Assembly: GCF_019823105.1 (NCBI RefSeq) | Contig: NZ_CP081958.1 | Coordinates: 1,736,001-1,800,000 of the forward strand | Reading direction: 5' to 3' | Origin: Halobaculum magnesiiphilum | Lineage (GTDB): Archaea > Halobacteriota > Halobacteria > Halobacteriales > Haloferacaceae | Length of the DNA: 64,000 bases | Shown here: positions 25,778 through 35,233 of the stretch, piece after piece | Layout of the letters: each line of letters opens with the position of its first letter | Numbering within the stretch: position 1 is the stretch's first letter | Program-made: the position numbers and the translations under genes | The notes under the pieces: model-generated | Told to the model about the DNA's origin: nothing | What the model saw: the letters and a program-made list of their open reading frames with translations, nothing else | The model's database searches: none

Positions 25778-25825
25778 GCGGTGCGGTCCGGCGGCGTCGC
25801 GTCCGCGGTGCGGTCCGGCCGCGTC
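25778..25825 (+). repeat. Two near-identical 21-bp direct repeats before tetR
   Basis: GCGGTGCGGTCCGGCGGCGT at 25778 recurs at 25805 with one G/C difference, separated by 6 bp. The pair lies between the permease stop and the tetR start, upstream of a TATA-like TTCATTACC at 25858. It may be a regulatory duplication or slippage. Confidence 0.5.
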
Positions 25826-25892
25826 ACGCCCCTCGCCGGCTCCGCCGGCTTCGGGGGGTTCATTACCGCGCGTCCGCGAGGGGAGGCGAGGG

Positions 25893-26540
25893 ATGAGTGA
25901 CGGTTCGAACGGGGGCGTCGACGCGCCAGACGGCGAGGGAGCGCCGGACGTGAACACCCTGATCATGGAAGCGACCTACCGCGCGCTGTGTGAGCACGGC
26001 TACGCCGAGTTGAGCGTCTCGCACATCGCCGCGGAGTTCGAGAAGAGCAAGTCGCTGTTGTACTACCACTACGACTCCAAGGACGATCTCCTCGCGGGGT
26101 TCCTTCGGTTCGCCGGCGACCACTTCCTCGCGATGCTCGACGAGGCCGAGCGCGAGGCCGACTCGCCGGTCGACCGCGTCCGCTCGTTCGTGGACATCTA
26201 CCTCGGGGCGGAGCTGGACGAGGAGATGGCCGAGGCGCAGCGGGCGATGATCGACCTCCGCGCGCAGGCGGTGGCCGAGCCCCGGTTCCGCGAGGAGTTC
26301 ACGCGCATCGACCGTCACCTCCGCGAGCGACTCGCGACCGCGCTCGCCGACGGCGTCGAGGCGGGCGTCGTCGACGACGCGGTCGACCCGGAGCCGACGG
26401 CGACGTGGCTGCTGTCGGCGCTCTCCGGGGCGATGCTCCAGCGCCACACCGCCGACTACGACGTTGTCACGCCCGTCAGGACGCTGCTTCACGGCTACGT
26501 CGACCACTACGCCGTCAACGCCGACAGCGACGGAGAGTAA
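25893..26540 (+). CDS. TetR/AcrR-family transcriptional regulator
   Basis: The 215-residue regulator has an N-terminal TetR HTH after an acidic leader: ALCEHGYAELSVSHIAAEFEKSKSLLYYHYDSKDDL, where the YYHY and SKDDL positions are the classic TetR signature. The remaining helices form the ligand and dimer domain. It ends the exporter operon region, and a TGAACG...CGTTCA operator lies at the operon promoter 3.3 kb upstream. A weak promoter (TTCATTACC about 27 nt before the ATG) suggests it can also be transcribed alone. The ligand is unknown; an exported compound is likely. Confidence 0.9.
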   Translation: MSDGSNGGVDAPDGEGAPDVNTLIMEATYRALCEHGYAELSVSHIAAEFEKSKSLLYYHYDSKDDLLAGFLRFAGDHFLAMLDEAEREADSPVDRVRSFVDIYLGAELDEEMAEAQRAMIDLRAQAVAEPRFREEFTRIDRHLRERLATALADGVEAGVVDDAVDPEPTATWLLSALSGAMLQRHTADYDVVTPVRTLLHGYVDHYAVNADSDGE

Positions 26541-26585
26541 CTCGACGAGCACAGCCTTTTCACGCCGCCCGAAGTGTCACCGTGT

Positions 26586-26993
26586 ATGGGAGACGACGAA
26601 CGACCCGCCCGTACCGATCGCGACGACCGCCGCTCGCTTTCCCGGCTCGGACGCGTGCTGTTCGGGCTCGGACTCGCGCTACAGGCCTCGGAGGACTTCC
26701 GCGACATCGACGACTCGATCGAGTACGCCGAGTCCGCGGGCGTGCCGATGCCCGAACTCGCCGCGCCGTTCGCGTCGGGGATGATGCTCGTCGGCGGGCT
26801 CGGCCTCGCGTTTTGGCGGCTCCCCCGCATCGCGACCGGCGCGGTCGTCACCTTCCTCGCGGTGGTGACGCCGACGATGCACGACTTCTGGAACGAGGAG
26901 GACGACGCCAGCGGCGAGCGCCTCGCCTTCTTCGGCAACCTCGCGATGTTCGGCGCCGCCTTGGCGTTCCTGCGCGAGGCGTATCGGTCGTAA
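26586..26993 (+). CDS. DoxX-family membrane protein
   Basis: The 135-residue protein has an acidic head (MGDDERPARTDRDD) and four short hydrophobic segments (LGRVLFGLGLALQAS, PFASGMMLVGGLGLAFW, TGAVVTFLAVVTPT, FFGNLAMFGAALAFL). The spacing, with HDFWNEED between helices 3 and 4, matches DoxX-like proteins associated with redox or quinone metabolism. ATG 26586 lies about 27 nt after TTTTCAC, supporting this start over ATG 26574. Confidence 0.78.
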   Translation: MGDDERPARTDRDDRRSLSRLGRVLFGLGLALQASEDFRDIDDSIEYAESAGVPMPELAAPFASGMMLVGGLGLAFWRLPRIATGAVVTFLAVVTPTMHDFWNEEDDASGERLAFFGNLAMFGAALAFLREAYRS

Positions 26994-27120
26994 CGCCGCT
27001 CGGCGAACCGACCGGCAACCACCTCGACGGTCGTCTCGACCGCCGTCCGTTGATTCCGAATCACGTATCGAATAAAAATCAATAACGACTAAGATGTTTC
27101 TCAGTCACTCACCGGTGACG

Positions 27121-27537
27121 ATGACAAAGGCACTCAAGGCGTCCGGATTCCTCGGATTGGCGGTGATGATGGCGGTCGGACTACATCAGTTCGTTATCCT
27201 GTCGGGCGGGTCGGCGGTCCCGCCGTGGATGATCGGCGGCCACGCCCACCTCGGCGTGTTGTCGATCCTCGCGATCGTGATGGGGTTCGCGGTGCCCGCG
27301 CTGGGCGTGGTCGGGCAGCTCAGAACCGCTGTCACCGGGCTGTTCATCGCCGGGCAGTGGGGGATCCCGGGGATCGTCTGGCTCGGCGAGGGGTTCGGCC
27401 TCACGTTCCTCATGCCGACCGGGTTCCTCTGGGGCGGCGCGCTCATCGCCTCGATGCTCATCATGCTGTACAAGACGGTGACGACGGAGGAGGCGGGCGG
27501 CGGCGGGCGCGCGGGCGTCGCCCCGGCGGACGACTGA
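27121..27537 (+). CDS. Four-helix membrane protein of unknown function
   Basis: The 138-residue protein starts MTKALKASGFLGLAVMMAVG and has four hydrophobic stretches, several with His or Trp (GLHQFVI, GGHAHLGVL). It ends in a Gly-rich acidic tail. The frame extends to ATG 27094, but an AATAAAAATC element at 27069-27078 puts transcription near 27100, so 27121 is preferred. The His residues in helices might bind heme or metal, though nothing confirms this. Family not recognised. Confidence 0.68.
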   Translation: MTKALKASGFLGLAVMMAVGLHQFVILSGGSAVPPWMIGGHAHLGVLSILAIVMGFAVPALGVVGQLRTAVTGLFIAGQWGIPGIVWLGEGFGLTFLMPTGFLWGGALIASMLIMLYKTVTTEEAGGGGRAGVAPADD

Positions 27538-27598
27538 GTCGCGTTCTCCCTTTCCAGGCGGCAGTTCTCACCTGGCACCTGGTACGCCCGGGCGGTTG

Positions 27599-28540
27599 CT
27601 ACACGTCGCGTCGGCCGAACAGCGCGACCGCCGCGAGCGCGAACAGCGCCGTCACGCCCGCCAGCACCGCGACGGAATCGAGCGCGTACTCCCCGCGGAC
27701 GAGCACCCCGGTCGGGTCGAGGTACCGCGCCGGCGCGAACGCGCCCACCCACTCGTAGTCGCTGCCGGTGACGACCGCCTCGACGATCCACGTGGCGAAG
27801 ACGACGCCGAGGGCGACCCGTCCCGCGGTGCGGCCGCCGTCGACGGCGACGCCGAGGAACAGGCCGACGGCGCCCCACGCGAGCAGGTACGGCACCGACA
27901 GCGCGTGCAGCGCGAACAGGTCGACCGGCGAGAGCGGCTCCCCGACGACGACCGAGACGCCGTACAGCGCCAGCGGGACGACGACGTTCACGACGAGGAT
28001 CGGGACCAGCAACGCGAGGAGGACCCCGCCGAGCACGCTCGCGCACGGCGCCGGCGCAGACAGCGTCGCGTCCAGCCTGCCGGTGGCGACGCCGCCGGCG
28101 ACGCGCCCGGCCGCGACGTACGCGACGTACGCCGCGAGGCCGACGATCCACCCCAGCGTGTAGAACTCGGAGGCGAGGAGGCCGGCGACGCTCCCGAGCG
28201 ACTCCAACCCGAACAGCGCGCGCATCGCCGGCGGCAACGCCTCGGTCATCGCCTCGATGTCGATCCCGGCGGTGACCTGCGGTCCGATCCAGACGTACAA
28301 CGAGCCGAACAGCGACAGCGCGACGGCGGCGACGACCGCCGGCACGACCAGCCGTTCGGCCTCGTAGCGGGCGACCGTGAGCGTGGCTTTCGACTGACCC
28401 GCCGGGTTCGCCGTGCCCGCGACAGCCCGCGACCCGGCCGAGTCGCGGCTGTCGCGGCCGCTGCGGCTGTCGCCACGATCGCGGCCGTCACGGCCGCCGC
28501 GACCGTCCCGGCCCGACCGCGTCGACTCCGCGTCGGTCAC
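27599..28540 (-). CDS. ABC-2 type transporter permease (second)
   Basis: The 313-residue permease has a disordered Arg/Asp/Gly/Ser leader of about 45 residues, then six hydrophobic segments starting ERLVVPAVVAAVALSLFGSLYVW, with an extracellular loop after helix 1 (IDIEAMTEALPPAMRALFG). It is a paralogue of the upstream permease: both contain SVPYLL, TGSDxxWxGA and APARYxDP motifs at matching places. GTG 28540 overlaps the upstream stop as GTGA. Two permeases plus one ATPase make an ABC-2 exporter. Confidence 0.87.
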   Translation of the reverse strand: MTDAESTRSGRDGRGGRDGRDRGDSRSGRDSRDSAGSRAVAGTANPAGQSKATLTVARYEAERLVVPAVVAAVALSLFGSLYVWIGPQVTAGIDIEAMTEALPPAMRALFGLESLGSVAGLLASEFYTLGWIVGLAAYVAYVAAGRVAGGVATGRLDATLSAPAPCASVLGGVLLALLVPILVVNVVVPLALYGVSVVVGEPLSPVDLFALHALSVPYLLAWGAVGLFLGVAVDGGRTAGRVALGVVFATWIVEAVVTGSDYEWVGAFAPARYLDPTGVLVRGEYALDSVAVLAGVTALFALAAVALFGRRDV

Positions 28541-29322
28541 ACGTCCACCTCCCGGAACCGGAGGGCCGCCGCCGCGAGCAGGAGGACGGTCGCGCCCAGC
28601 AGCACCGCGGCCCCGCCCAGATCGTACTCGCCGGCGGTGAGCACCGCGACCGGATCGTAGTAGCGCGCGGGCGCGACCGCCCCCAGCCAGTCGATATCGG
28701 AGCCGGTCACGGCGACGCTCACGACGTACGTCGCCGCGATCGCGCCCGCGCCAGCGCCCTCCGCCACCCGACGGCTCGGCGCGAGCACCGAACACAGCGT
28801 CCCGATCGCGGCACAACACAGGAGATACGGCACCGACAGCGCGTGGACGGCGACCACGTCCGCCAGCGGCAGCGGGTCGTCGATCAGCACCGACCCACCG
28901 TAGACGACGCCGGCGACGACGACGTTCGCGAGCGCCACCGGGAGGAGGCTCGCGGCGTACGTCTCCGCGAGCAGCCGGGATCGCGAGATCGGCGCCGCGA
29001 GCACAAGCTCGACGGTGCCGTCGTCGATCCGACCCGCGAGGCTCCCGGCCGCCAGGTACGCGACGTACGTTCCGAGGCCGAACACCCAGCCGAACACGTA
29101 CAGCTCCGCCGCCATGAACCCCGCGAGCGTCCCGATCTGCTCCAGGCCGAACGACTCGACGAGCGACGGCGGCAACTGCTCGGCGTACGCCGTCAGGTCG
29201 ACCTGTTCGAGCAGTCCGGGCGCGACGAGCAGCATCATCCCGCCGAAGGCCGCGAGCGACACCGAGACGACCACCGACCCGACGACCCGCCGCTCGGCCT
29301 CGTAGCGGGCGACCTCAAGCAT
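28537..29322 (-). CDS. ABC-2 type transporter permease (first)
   Basis: The 261-residue permease starts MLEVARYEAERRVVGSVVV, with an amphipathic elbow helix and six membrane segments. An extracellular loop (DLTAYAEQLPPSLVESFG) follows helix 1. It shares motifs with the downstream permease, pointing to an old tandem duplication. Start ATG 29322 overlaps the ATPase stop by 8 bases. The upstream in-frame extension is Thr-rich and overlaps the ATPase, so it is not used. Confidence 0.88.
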   Translation of the reverse strand: MLEVARYEAERRVVGSVVVSVSLAAFGGMMLLVAPGLLEQVDLTAYAEQLPPSLVESFGLEQIGTLAGFMAAELYVFGWVFGLGTYVAYLAAGSLAGRIDDGTVELVLAAPISRSRLLAETYAASLLPVALANVVVAGVVYGGSVLIDDPLPLADVVAVHALSVPYLLCCAAIGTLCSVLAPSRRVAEGAGAGAIAATYVVSVAVTGSDIDWLGAVAPARYYDPVAVLTAGEYDLGGAAVLLGATVLLLAAAALRFREVDV

Positions 29323-30373
29323 CGGTGGACTCCGCGGGGCGTCCCCCGCGCTCGGATCCGTCGCCGTGGTCGTCGCGCTCCGGACCGTCACCGTCGGCGT
29401 CGCGCTCGCGGTCGTCGGATTCACCGGCTTCGGCCCCGGTCGGCCCGCGGACCGTCGCGCCGTCGTCCGGGCCGTCGTCGTAAAAGCGCATGAACACGGC
29501 CTCCAGCGGCGCCTCCTCGATGGTCAGGTCGCGCAGGTCGAACCCGCCGAGCCAGTCGAGCAGCGGGTCGTACGCGCCGGTGTAGGTGAACGACACCGTC
29601 GAAGCGCCGTCGTCGGCCTCCGCGGCGGCCTCGGTCACCTCGATGTCGTGGGCGTCCGCCAGCGTCACGTCCTCGGGCGCGAGCGGGCTCGCGGCGTGGA
29701 CGCGGACGGTCTTCCCGCTGCGTTCGAGCAGCGCCTCGACGTCCTCCAGGGCCGCCAGGCGTCCGTCGCGGACGATCCCGACTCGGTCGCACACCTTCCG
29801 GACCTCGCTCAACACGTGCGAGGAGAAGAACAGCGTCTTCCCGCGCTCGCGCTCGTCGCGGACGAACCGGTGGAACTGCTCCTGTTTCAGCGGGTCGAGC
29901 CCGGTGGTCGGCTCGTCCATGATCACGAGCTCGGGGTCGTGCATGAACGCGATCACGATCGCGAGCATCTGCCGGTTGCCGCGCGAGTACTCCCCCACGT
30001 CGCGGTCGAGCGGCGGGTCGAACAGCTCCAGCAGCTCGTCGCTTCGAACGTCGCCGCGGAGCCCGGCGTGGTACTCGAGGATCCGCCGGCCGCTGACGCG
30101 GTCGTCGAACGACGGCTCGCTCGGGAGGAAGCCGACGTTCGCGCGTGCCCGCCGGAGCGCGCCGGCGTCGGTGACGTCGGCGCCGAGCACCCGCGCGGTG
30201 CCCGCGGTCGGCGACTGAAAGCCCATGAGCGTCCTGATGGTGGTCGTCTTCCCCGCGCCGTTGGGACCGAGGAAGCCGAACACCTCGCCGGACTCGACGG
30301 CGAAGGAGAGGTCCTCGACGCCGCGGACGTCCCCGTAGTACTTCGTCAGCCCGTCGAGTTCGAGTGGCGGCAT
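29315..30373 (-). CDS. ABC-2 exporter ATPase
   Basis: The 352-residue ATPase has Walker A GPNGAGKTT, Q-loop TLMGFQSPTAG, signature YSRGNRQM (a degenerate LSGGQ typical of CcmA/NodI-like ATPases), Walker B LVIMDEPTTGLDPL and H-loop SSHVLSEV. The C-terminal extension (about 225-352) is acidic and ends in a disordered Asp/Glu/Arg tail. ATG 30373 is chosen because GTATACTGATACC lies about 30 nt upstream; GTG 30394 would sit on the promoter. The substrate is unknown; antibiotics, lipids or polymers are typical. Confidence 0.92.
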   Translation of the reverse strand: MPPLELDGLTKYYGDVRGVEDLSFAVESGEVFGFLGPNGAGKTTTIRTLMGFQSPTAGTARVLGADVTDAGALRRARANVGFLPSEPSFDDRVSGRRILEYHAGLRGDVRSDELLELFDPPLDRDVGEYSRGNRQMLAIVIAFMHDPELVIMDEPTTGLDPLKQEQFHRFVRDERERGKTLFFSSHVLSEVRKVCDRVGIVRDGRLAALEDVEALLERSGKTVRVHAASPLAPEDVTLADAHDIEVTEAAAEADDGASTVSFTYTGAYDPLLDWLGGFDLRDLTIEEAPLEAVFMRFYDDGPDDGATVRGPTGAEAGESDDRERDADGDGPERDDHGDGSERGGRPAESTDA

Positions 30374-30572
30374 CTCTCCGTCCAACTGGACCACGACGGG
30401 GTATCAGTATACCGCCACTAGGTACTCCGTGTGAACTGTCATCGAACGGAATGCTCGCCATCTATCGAGTCCTAACGGTAACGGGAATCCGGCTTCGCCG
30501 TTTCGCAACACTCATAACTTCCGCCGGGCTACGATCGCCCGTAGTCGGCGAAGAAGCGTCGGCGAACATGTC

Positions 30573-30646
30573 AGTCCATTGGGGTAGCTGGCCAATCCTG
30601 TTGCCTTCTGGGGGCAACGACCCTGGTTCGAATCCAGGATGGACTA
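30573..30646 (+). tRNA. tRNA-Gln (CTG)
   Basis: The acceptor stem AGTCCAT pairs with ATGGACT, with discriminator A. The anticodon stem TTGCC/GGCAA encloses loop TTCTGGG, so the anticodon is CTG. The T-arm is CCTGG-TTCGAAT-CCAGG. The D-arm (GGGGTAGCTGGCCAATCC) matches the haloarchaeal tRNA-Gln pattern. CCA is not encoded. Confidence 0.92.
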
Positions 30647-30696
30647 CTTCTCTTCACACGTTTCCCGTAGAACGAACAGGAACCGGTGTGTGGCGA

Positions 30697-30720
30697 TTTC
30701 CACACGAAACAGAGGGGTCT
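30697..30720 (+). promoter_or_regulatory. Isolated ORB-like box beside tRNA-Gln
   Basis: TTTCCACACGAAACAGAGGG followed by GTCT is one of the best ORB matches in the window, equal in quality to those at the origin. It lies 51 bp after tRNA-Gln and about 22 kb from the central origin pair. Its left half overlaps a small inverted repeat (GTGTGG at 30688, CCACAC at 30700). Confidence 0.55.
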
Positions 30721-30823
30721 CGTTCCGGTTGCCGTCCCCGTCCCATCCTCATCCCAGTCCCCGTCGCCATCGCGCCACCGCCGGCACCCGACTGATTTAC
30801 GCACGGGGCAGTTTCCTCCGGAC

Positions 30824-32128
30824 ATGGTCACGTTCAGTACGCTTTCTCTTCCGGCGGTCGGCGGGGGGATCATCCTCGTGTTGCTCGCGTGTTCGGCGTT
30901 CTTCTCCAGCAGCGAGATCGCGATATTCAGCGTGGACCGCCACCGGGTTGGCCCGCTGGCGGAGACCAGCGGGCGTGCGGGGACCATCCTGGAGGCGTTG
31001 CGCTCGGACCCTCACCGGCTGTTGGTGACGATCCTCGTCGGCAACAACGTCGTCAACATCGCGATGTCGTCGATCGCGACGGCGATCCTGGTCGACGCGC
31101 TCCCGGCGGGGATCGCCGTGACGGTCGCGACGGTCGTGTTGACGGTGGTGGTGCTCGTGTTCGGCGAGATCGTCCCCAAGTCCTACGGCGTCGCCAACGC
31201 CGAGTCGTGGGCGCTCCGGACGGCGCCGACGCTCCGGCGGTTCCAGCGCGCCGCGGGGCCGGTCGTGACCGCCTTCGACGCCGTGACACGCCGGTTGAGC
31301 GCGGCCATCGGCGGGGAGTCGGCGATCGAGGCGCCGTACGTCACCCGGGACGAACTGGCGGCTTTGGCGCGGACGGCCGAACGCGGCGGCGGGATCGACG
31401 CCGGCGAGCGCGAGATGGTGGAGTCGGTGCTACGCCTCCACGAGATCACCGCGGAGGACGTGATGGTCCCCCGTGAGAACGTCGTCGCCGTCGACGCGAG
31501 CACGTCGATCCGCGACACGGCGACGCTGGCGGCCGACCAGCGGGTGACCCGGCTTCCGGTGTTCGACGGCACGCTGGACCGCGTCCGGGGGATCGTCGAC
31601 CTCCGCGACCTGGAGCGGACGCTCGCGCTCGACGAGTCGGTGTCCGTGGAGCGGCTCGCGACGCCGACGCTGTCGGTCTCGACCGGCGAGCCGATCGACA
31701 CGCTGTTGACCCGGATGCAGGACGAGCGCGTCCGGATGGCGATGGTGGTCGCCGACGACGGCGCGGTCGTGGGGCTCGTGACGGTGCAGGACGTGTTGGA
31801 GGAGGTGGTCGGCGACCTGTTCGACGTGGGCAGCGAGGCGAGCGTCCGCGCGGTCGCCGACGGCGTGATGGTCCGCGGCGACGTGTTCCTCGACCGCCTC
31901 GACGCGGTCTTCGGCACCGCGCTCGCGGCCGACGCCCCGGCGGACGCCGGAACGCTCGCCGGCTACGTGTACCACCGGCTCGGACGCGTCCCTCGCTCCG
32001 GCGAACGGGTGGAACTGGACGGGATGGCCGTGACCGTCGAGCAGATCGACGGCGAGCGCATCCGTCGGATGTTCGTCGAGCCCGGGCGCCCGTCCGACGC
32101 CGCGAGCGCGGACGATCCGGCCCGCTGA
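30824..32128 (+). CDS. CNNM/CorC-type membrane protein with CBS pair (DUF21)
   Basis: The 434-residue protein has a DUF21 membrane domain with three to four helices (the first through VGGGIILVLLACSAFFSSSE). It contains the FSSSEIA and FGEIVPKSYG motifs of the CNNM/HlyC-CorC family. A CBS pair (about 215-345, beginning VMVPRENVVAVDAS) and a C-terminal CorC_HlyC domain (GDVFLDRLDAVFG) follow. Relatives transport or sense Mg2+/Co2+, using Na+ exchange in some cases. ATG 30824 is preceded by GATTTACGC about 30 nt upstream. Confidence 0.9.
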   Translation: MVTFSTLSLPAVGGGIILVLLACSAFFSSSEIAIFSVDRHRVGPLAETSGRAGTILEALRSDPHRLLVTILVGNNVVNIAMSSIATAILVDALPAGIAVTVATVVLTVVVLVFGEIVPKSYGVANAESWALRTAPTLRRFQRAAGPVVTAFDAVTRRLSAAIGGESAIEAPYVTRDELAALARTAERGGGIDAGEREMVESVLRLHEITAEDVMVPRENVVAVDASTSIRDTATLAADQRVTRLPVFDGTLDRVRGIVDLRDLERTLALDESVSVERLATPTLSVSTGEPIDTLLTRMQDERVRMAMVVADDGAVVGLVTVQDVLEEVVGDLFDVGSEASVRAVADGVMVRGDVFLDRLDAVFGTALAADAPADAGTLAGYVYHRLGRVPRSGERVELDGMAVTVEQIDGERIRRMFVEPGRPSDAASADDPAR

Positions 32129-32150
32129 GTCGCCGCGGGCGTCCTCGGCC

Positions 32151-32678
32151 CTACTTTCGCACGTCCAGAAGCGCGACGCGCTCGTGGACCACGTCCGCGA
32201 GCGACCCCGCCGTCGCTCCCAACTCGGTCTCGTCGATGCCGAAGTACTCGCGAACGAGGTCCTCGTCGTAGTCGCCGAGGCTGTCGGCCGGCGCCAAGAA
32301 GTCGCCGACGGCCGCCGCGGCCGCGGCCTCGTTACCCCTCGCCTCGTCCGCGCCGTCGTCTCCGTCCTCCCCTTCGGCGGCGACGAGCACCACGACGGGT
32401 CCCTCGCCCTCGGACACGCCGAGGGTCAGCGCGCGGTCGATCTGCCGGCGGCCGGCGGCGTACAGCATGACCTCGACGCCGCGGTCGCGGGCGACGTTCT
32501 CCCCGCGCTCGATGGCCCGGTCGGCCAGTTCGAGCGCGCGTTCGAGGTGCGCGCGGTCGACGACGTATCGGGCGTCGAACGCCTGGACCGTACAGCCGGT
32601 CTCCTCGCCGATCCGGGTCAACTCGCCGAGGAACGCGTCGAGGTCGTCGATGGCCGTGACGCCGTCGACGAGCTTCAC
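32151..32678 (-). CDS. cgi121: KEOPS complex subunit Cgi121
   Basis: Cgi121 recruits tRNA to the KEOPS complex (Kae1-Bud32-Cgi121-Pcc1), which makes t6A at position 37 of ANN-decoding tRNAs. The 175-residue protein has the Cgi121 core: [19 protein letters not shown], the conserved [24 protein letters not shown] segment and the [11 protein letters not shown] strand, with an acidic insert before the C-terminal FGIDE helix. Its ATG overlaps the Hel308 stop as ATGA, so the two are co-translated; the same gene pair occurs in many euryarchaea. Confidence 0.9.
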   Translation of the reverse strand: MKLVDGVTAIDDLDAFLGELTRIGEETGCTVQAFDARYVVDRAHLERALELADRAIERGENVARDRGVEVMLYAAGRRQIDRALTLGVSEGEGPVVVLVAAEGEDGDDGADEARGNEAAAAAAVGDFLAPADSLGDYDEDLVREYFGIDETELGATAGSLADVVHERVALLDVRK

Positions 32679-35170
32679 GAGAAATCACCGAACGTTGCCT
32701 GTCCGCTTCCGTCCTCGTCGGTGTCGCTCCCGGCGGTCGCCGCCGCCGACGCGCTCGCGTCCTTCCGGACGCCCTCCATCGAGGGGTCCTGTCGGCCGAC
32801 CGCCTGGAGGACGTTCTCGGCGGTCTTCTCACGTCCGCGCAGCGCGCCGAGCACGACCGACTTGTCGGCCTCGCGCAGCTCCGCGCGGGTTTCGATGCCG
32901 GCCTCGAACAGCCGACGGGCGCGCTTGCGGCCGACGCCCCGAACCCCCGTCAGGTCGAGCAGCTCCTCGCGGACGCCGTCCTCGACGCGTTTCTTCGCCT
33001 CGCGGACGTCGAGCACCACGTCGAGGTCGAGCTCGTTCGCCAACTGCTCGGCCGCCCCGAGCAGCCACTCGGCGGTGTCGACCTTCCCGCGGATGTCGCC
33101 CGGGCCGACGCCGTAGCGCTCGGTGATGGTGTCCTCGTCCAGCTCGCTGGCCCAGTCCTCCAGCAGGCGGGCTGTCTTGAGCGCCGCCAGCCAGTCCTCG
33201 AACGCCACGTCCTCGAACTCCGAGGGGGCGTGCCCGAGGAACTCCTCCTCGCGCTCGTAGAACTGCTCCTCGTACGTCTCGCGGTCGCCCGATTTCAGGT
33301 ACAGCTGGTACATGTCGGGCGTCCGCGCGACGAGGTGGTACAGCCCGAGCGGGGTGATCGTCGGGCCGTCGTCTCTCCCTTCCTCGCCGTCTCCCTCGCC
33401 TCCCTCGTCGCTCTCGCCCTCGCCCGCATTGGCGTCGCCCGCGCTGTCGTCCGCATCGCCGCCGTCGGCGTCGCCGGCGACGAGGTCGTTTCCGGTGACG
33501 AACCCGGCGTCCGCGGCGTCCTCGGGAACCTCGGCGTCACCGTCGGGACGGCTCCGGCGACCCGCGGCGACCGCGTCGGCGTCGGCCGACTCGACGCCCT
33601 CGCGGAGCCCGTCGACGATTTCGGCGGCCGACATCGGATCGAGGTAGAGCCGCGAGACGGTGTGGCCGATGCCCGTCGCGGTGAGGGTGCCGTCCTCGCG
33701 TTCGAGGAACTCGTTGGCCGCCAGGTACTCGAGCACGCGGTCGGTGACCTCGGCGAGCCGGGCGTCGTCGCCCGTCTGGCTCGCGTACAGGGTGCGGTCG
33801 AGGAACTCCAGCAAGCCGTCGCGCGTCGTCGCGAACCCGGAGGCGACGGTCGCGAGGACGTGGGTCCGGAGCGCGGGCTCGGCGGCCAGCTTCGAGCGGA
33901 CGTCCTCCGGCTCGGCCCACACGTAGCGCTCGAACAACTCGTCCATCGTGTCGCGGTCCTTCGCCAGCAGGACCGCCTCGCCGTAGGGGTCGAGGCCGGG
34001 CCGGCCCGCGCGACCCATCATCTGGTGCACTTCGAGCGTGTCCAGCGGCTGCATCCCGCCGAACTCGCCGTCGTAGCGCTTCCAGTCGCGGACGATCACG
34101 CGGCGGGCGGGCGTGTTCACCCCCGCCGCGAGGGTGGGCGTCGCGCAGATGCACTTGACGAGGCGGTCGCGGAAGGCGTCCTCCACGAGGCTCCGGTGTT
34201 CGGCGGCGAGGCCGGCGTGGTGGAACGCCGCCCCCTTCCGGACGCAGTCGGCGAGGTCGTCGGACGTGTCCGTGTCGGACACGTCGCGGATGTCCCCCGC
34301 CAACCCCTCCAACTCGGCCTGTTCCTCGGGGTCGAGCCTGCTCGCGGTCACGTCAGCGAGGCGCTTTGCCGCGCCCTCGGCGTTGCGGCGGGAGTTGACG
34401 AACACGAGCGAGGAGCCGCCCTGGCCGTCGACCTCCTCGTCGAGCGCGTCGGCGACGAGCGCGGCCGTCTGCTTTTGCCCCTTGCCGACGGGAACCTCGC
34501 GCTGGCTCCCGTCGTCGAAGTTGACGGCGTTGCCGTAGTGGACGCCCATCTTCAACTCGATGGGTCGCCAGTCGGACTCGACGAGCGCGGCGTCGAGCCA
34601 CTCGGCCACCTGGTCGGCGTTGCCGACGGTCGCCGAGAGCGCCACGACCTGGAGATCGCGGTTGATCTTGCGGAGCTTCGCGAGCGTCACCTCGAGGGTC
34701 GGGCCGCGGCCGGAGTCGTCGACGAGGTGGACCTCGTCGGCGACGACGCAGGTGAGGTCGTTCACCCACGGCGCGCCGTTGCGGACGAGCGAGTCGACCT
34801 TCTCGCTGGTGGCGACGATGACGTCGCGGCTCGCGAGCCACTCGCCGTCGGACTGGTAGTTGCCGGTGGAGACGCCCACGTCGACGCCGAACTCTTCCCA
34901 GCGTTCGAACTCCGTTTTCTTCTCGCTGGCGAGCGCCCGGAGCGGGACGATGTAGAGCGCCTTCCCGCCGCGCGCGACCGCCGAGAGCATCGCTAACTCG
35001 GCGATGAGCGTCTTCCCCGATGCGGTCGGCACCGAGGCGACGACGCTCTCGCCGTCGGCGACGCCCGCCTCGACGGCGGCCGTCTGCGGCGGGTAGAACT
35101 CCTCGATCCCCTCCGCCTCCAGCGCCTCGGGGACGCCGTCGGGCAGGGTCGAGAGCTCGGAGGGTCTCAT
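32675..35170 (-). CDS. hel308: Hel308 (Ski2-like) ATP-dependent DNA helicase
   Basis: Hel308 unwinds lagging-strand forks and takes part in recombination repair. The 831-residue protein shows SF2 motif I PTASGKT (48-54), Ia PLRALASEK, motif II DEVH (145-148), [31 protein letters not shown] and [13 protein letters not shown] winged helix, ratchet and HhH C-terminal domain ([19 protein letters not shown]) follow. The tail [12 protein letters not shown] suggests a short RPA- or PCNA-interaction peptide. An acidic insertion of about 75 residues in domain 3-4 makes it longer than usual (about 700-740). It overlaps cgi121 by 4 bases. Confidence 0.96.
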   Translation of the reverse strand: MRPSELSTLPDGVPEALEAEGIEEFYPPQTAAVEAGVADGESVVASVPTASGKTLIAELAMLSAVARGGKALYIVPLRALASEKKTEFERWEEFGVDVGVSTGNYQSDGEWLASRDVIVATSEKVDSLVRNGAPWVNDLTCVVADEVHLVDDSGRGPTLEVTLAKLRKINRDLQVVALSATVGNADQVAEWLDAALVESDWRPIELKMGVHYGNAVNFDDGSQREVPVGKGQKQTAALVADALDEEVDGQGGSSLVFVNSRRNAEGAAKRLADVTASRLDPEEQAELEGLAGDIRDVSDTDTSDDLADCVRKGAAFHHAGLAAEHRSLVEDAFRDRLVKCICATPTLAAGVNTPARRVIVRDWKRYDGEFGGMQPLDTLEVHQMMGRAGRPGLDPYGEAVLLAKDRDTMDELFERYVWAEPEDVRSKLAAEPALRTHVLATVASGFATTRDGLLEFLDRTLYASQTGDDARLAEVTDRVLEYLAANEFLEREDGTLTATGIGHTVSRLYLDPMSAAEIVDGLREGVESADADAVAAGRRSRPDGDAEVPEDAADAGFVTGNDLVAGDADGGDADDSAGDANAGEGESDEGGEGDGEEGRDDGPTITPLGLYHLVARTPDMYQLYLKSGDRETYEEQFYEREEEFLGHAPSEFEDVAFEDWLAALKTARLLEDWASELDEDTITERYGVGPGDIRGKVDTAEWLLGAAEQLANELDLDVVLDVREAKKRVEDGVREELLDLTGVRGVGRKRARRLFEAGIETRAELREADKSVVLGALRGREKTAENVLQAVGRQDPSMEGVRKDASASAAATAGSDTDEDGSGQATFGDFS

Positions 35171-35233
35171 TGCCCGTGGTAGCGGGGTTCTCGGATTTAA
35201 ACTGTCGGAGCGAGCCGCGCCGGCGGTCGGGCG

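Noticed and set aside
24505-25863. Large minus-strand frame opposite the FtsX permease
   Set aside because: Its translation is Arg/His/Gly-rich and lies wholly opposite a clear permease gene.
33230-34996. 588-residue plus-strand frame opposite hel308
   Set aside because: It is antisense to a complete Hel308 with all motifs; composition is a codon-position mirror.
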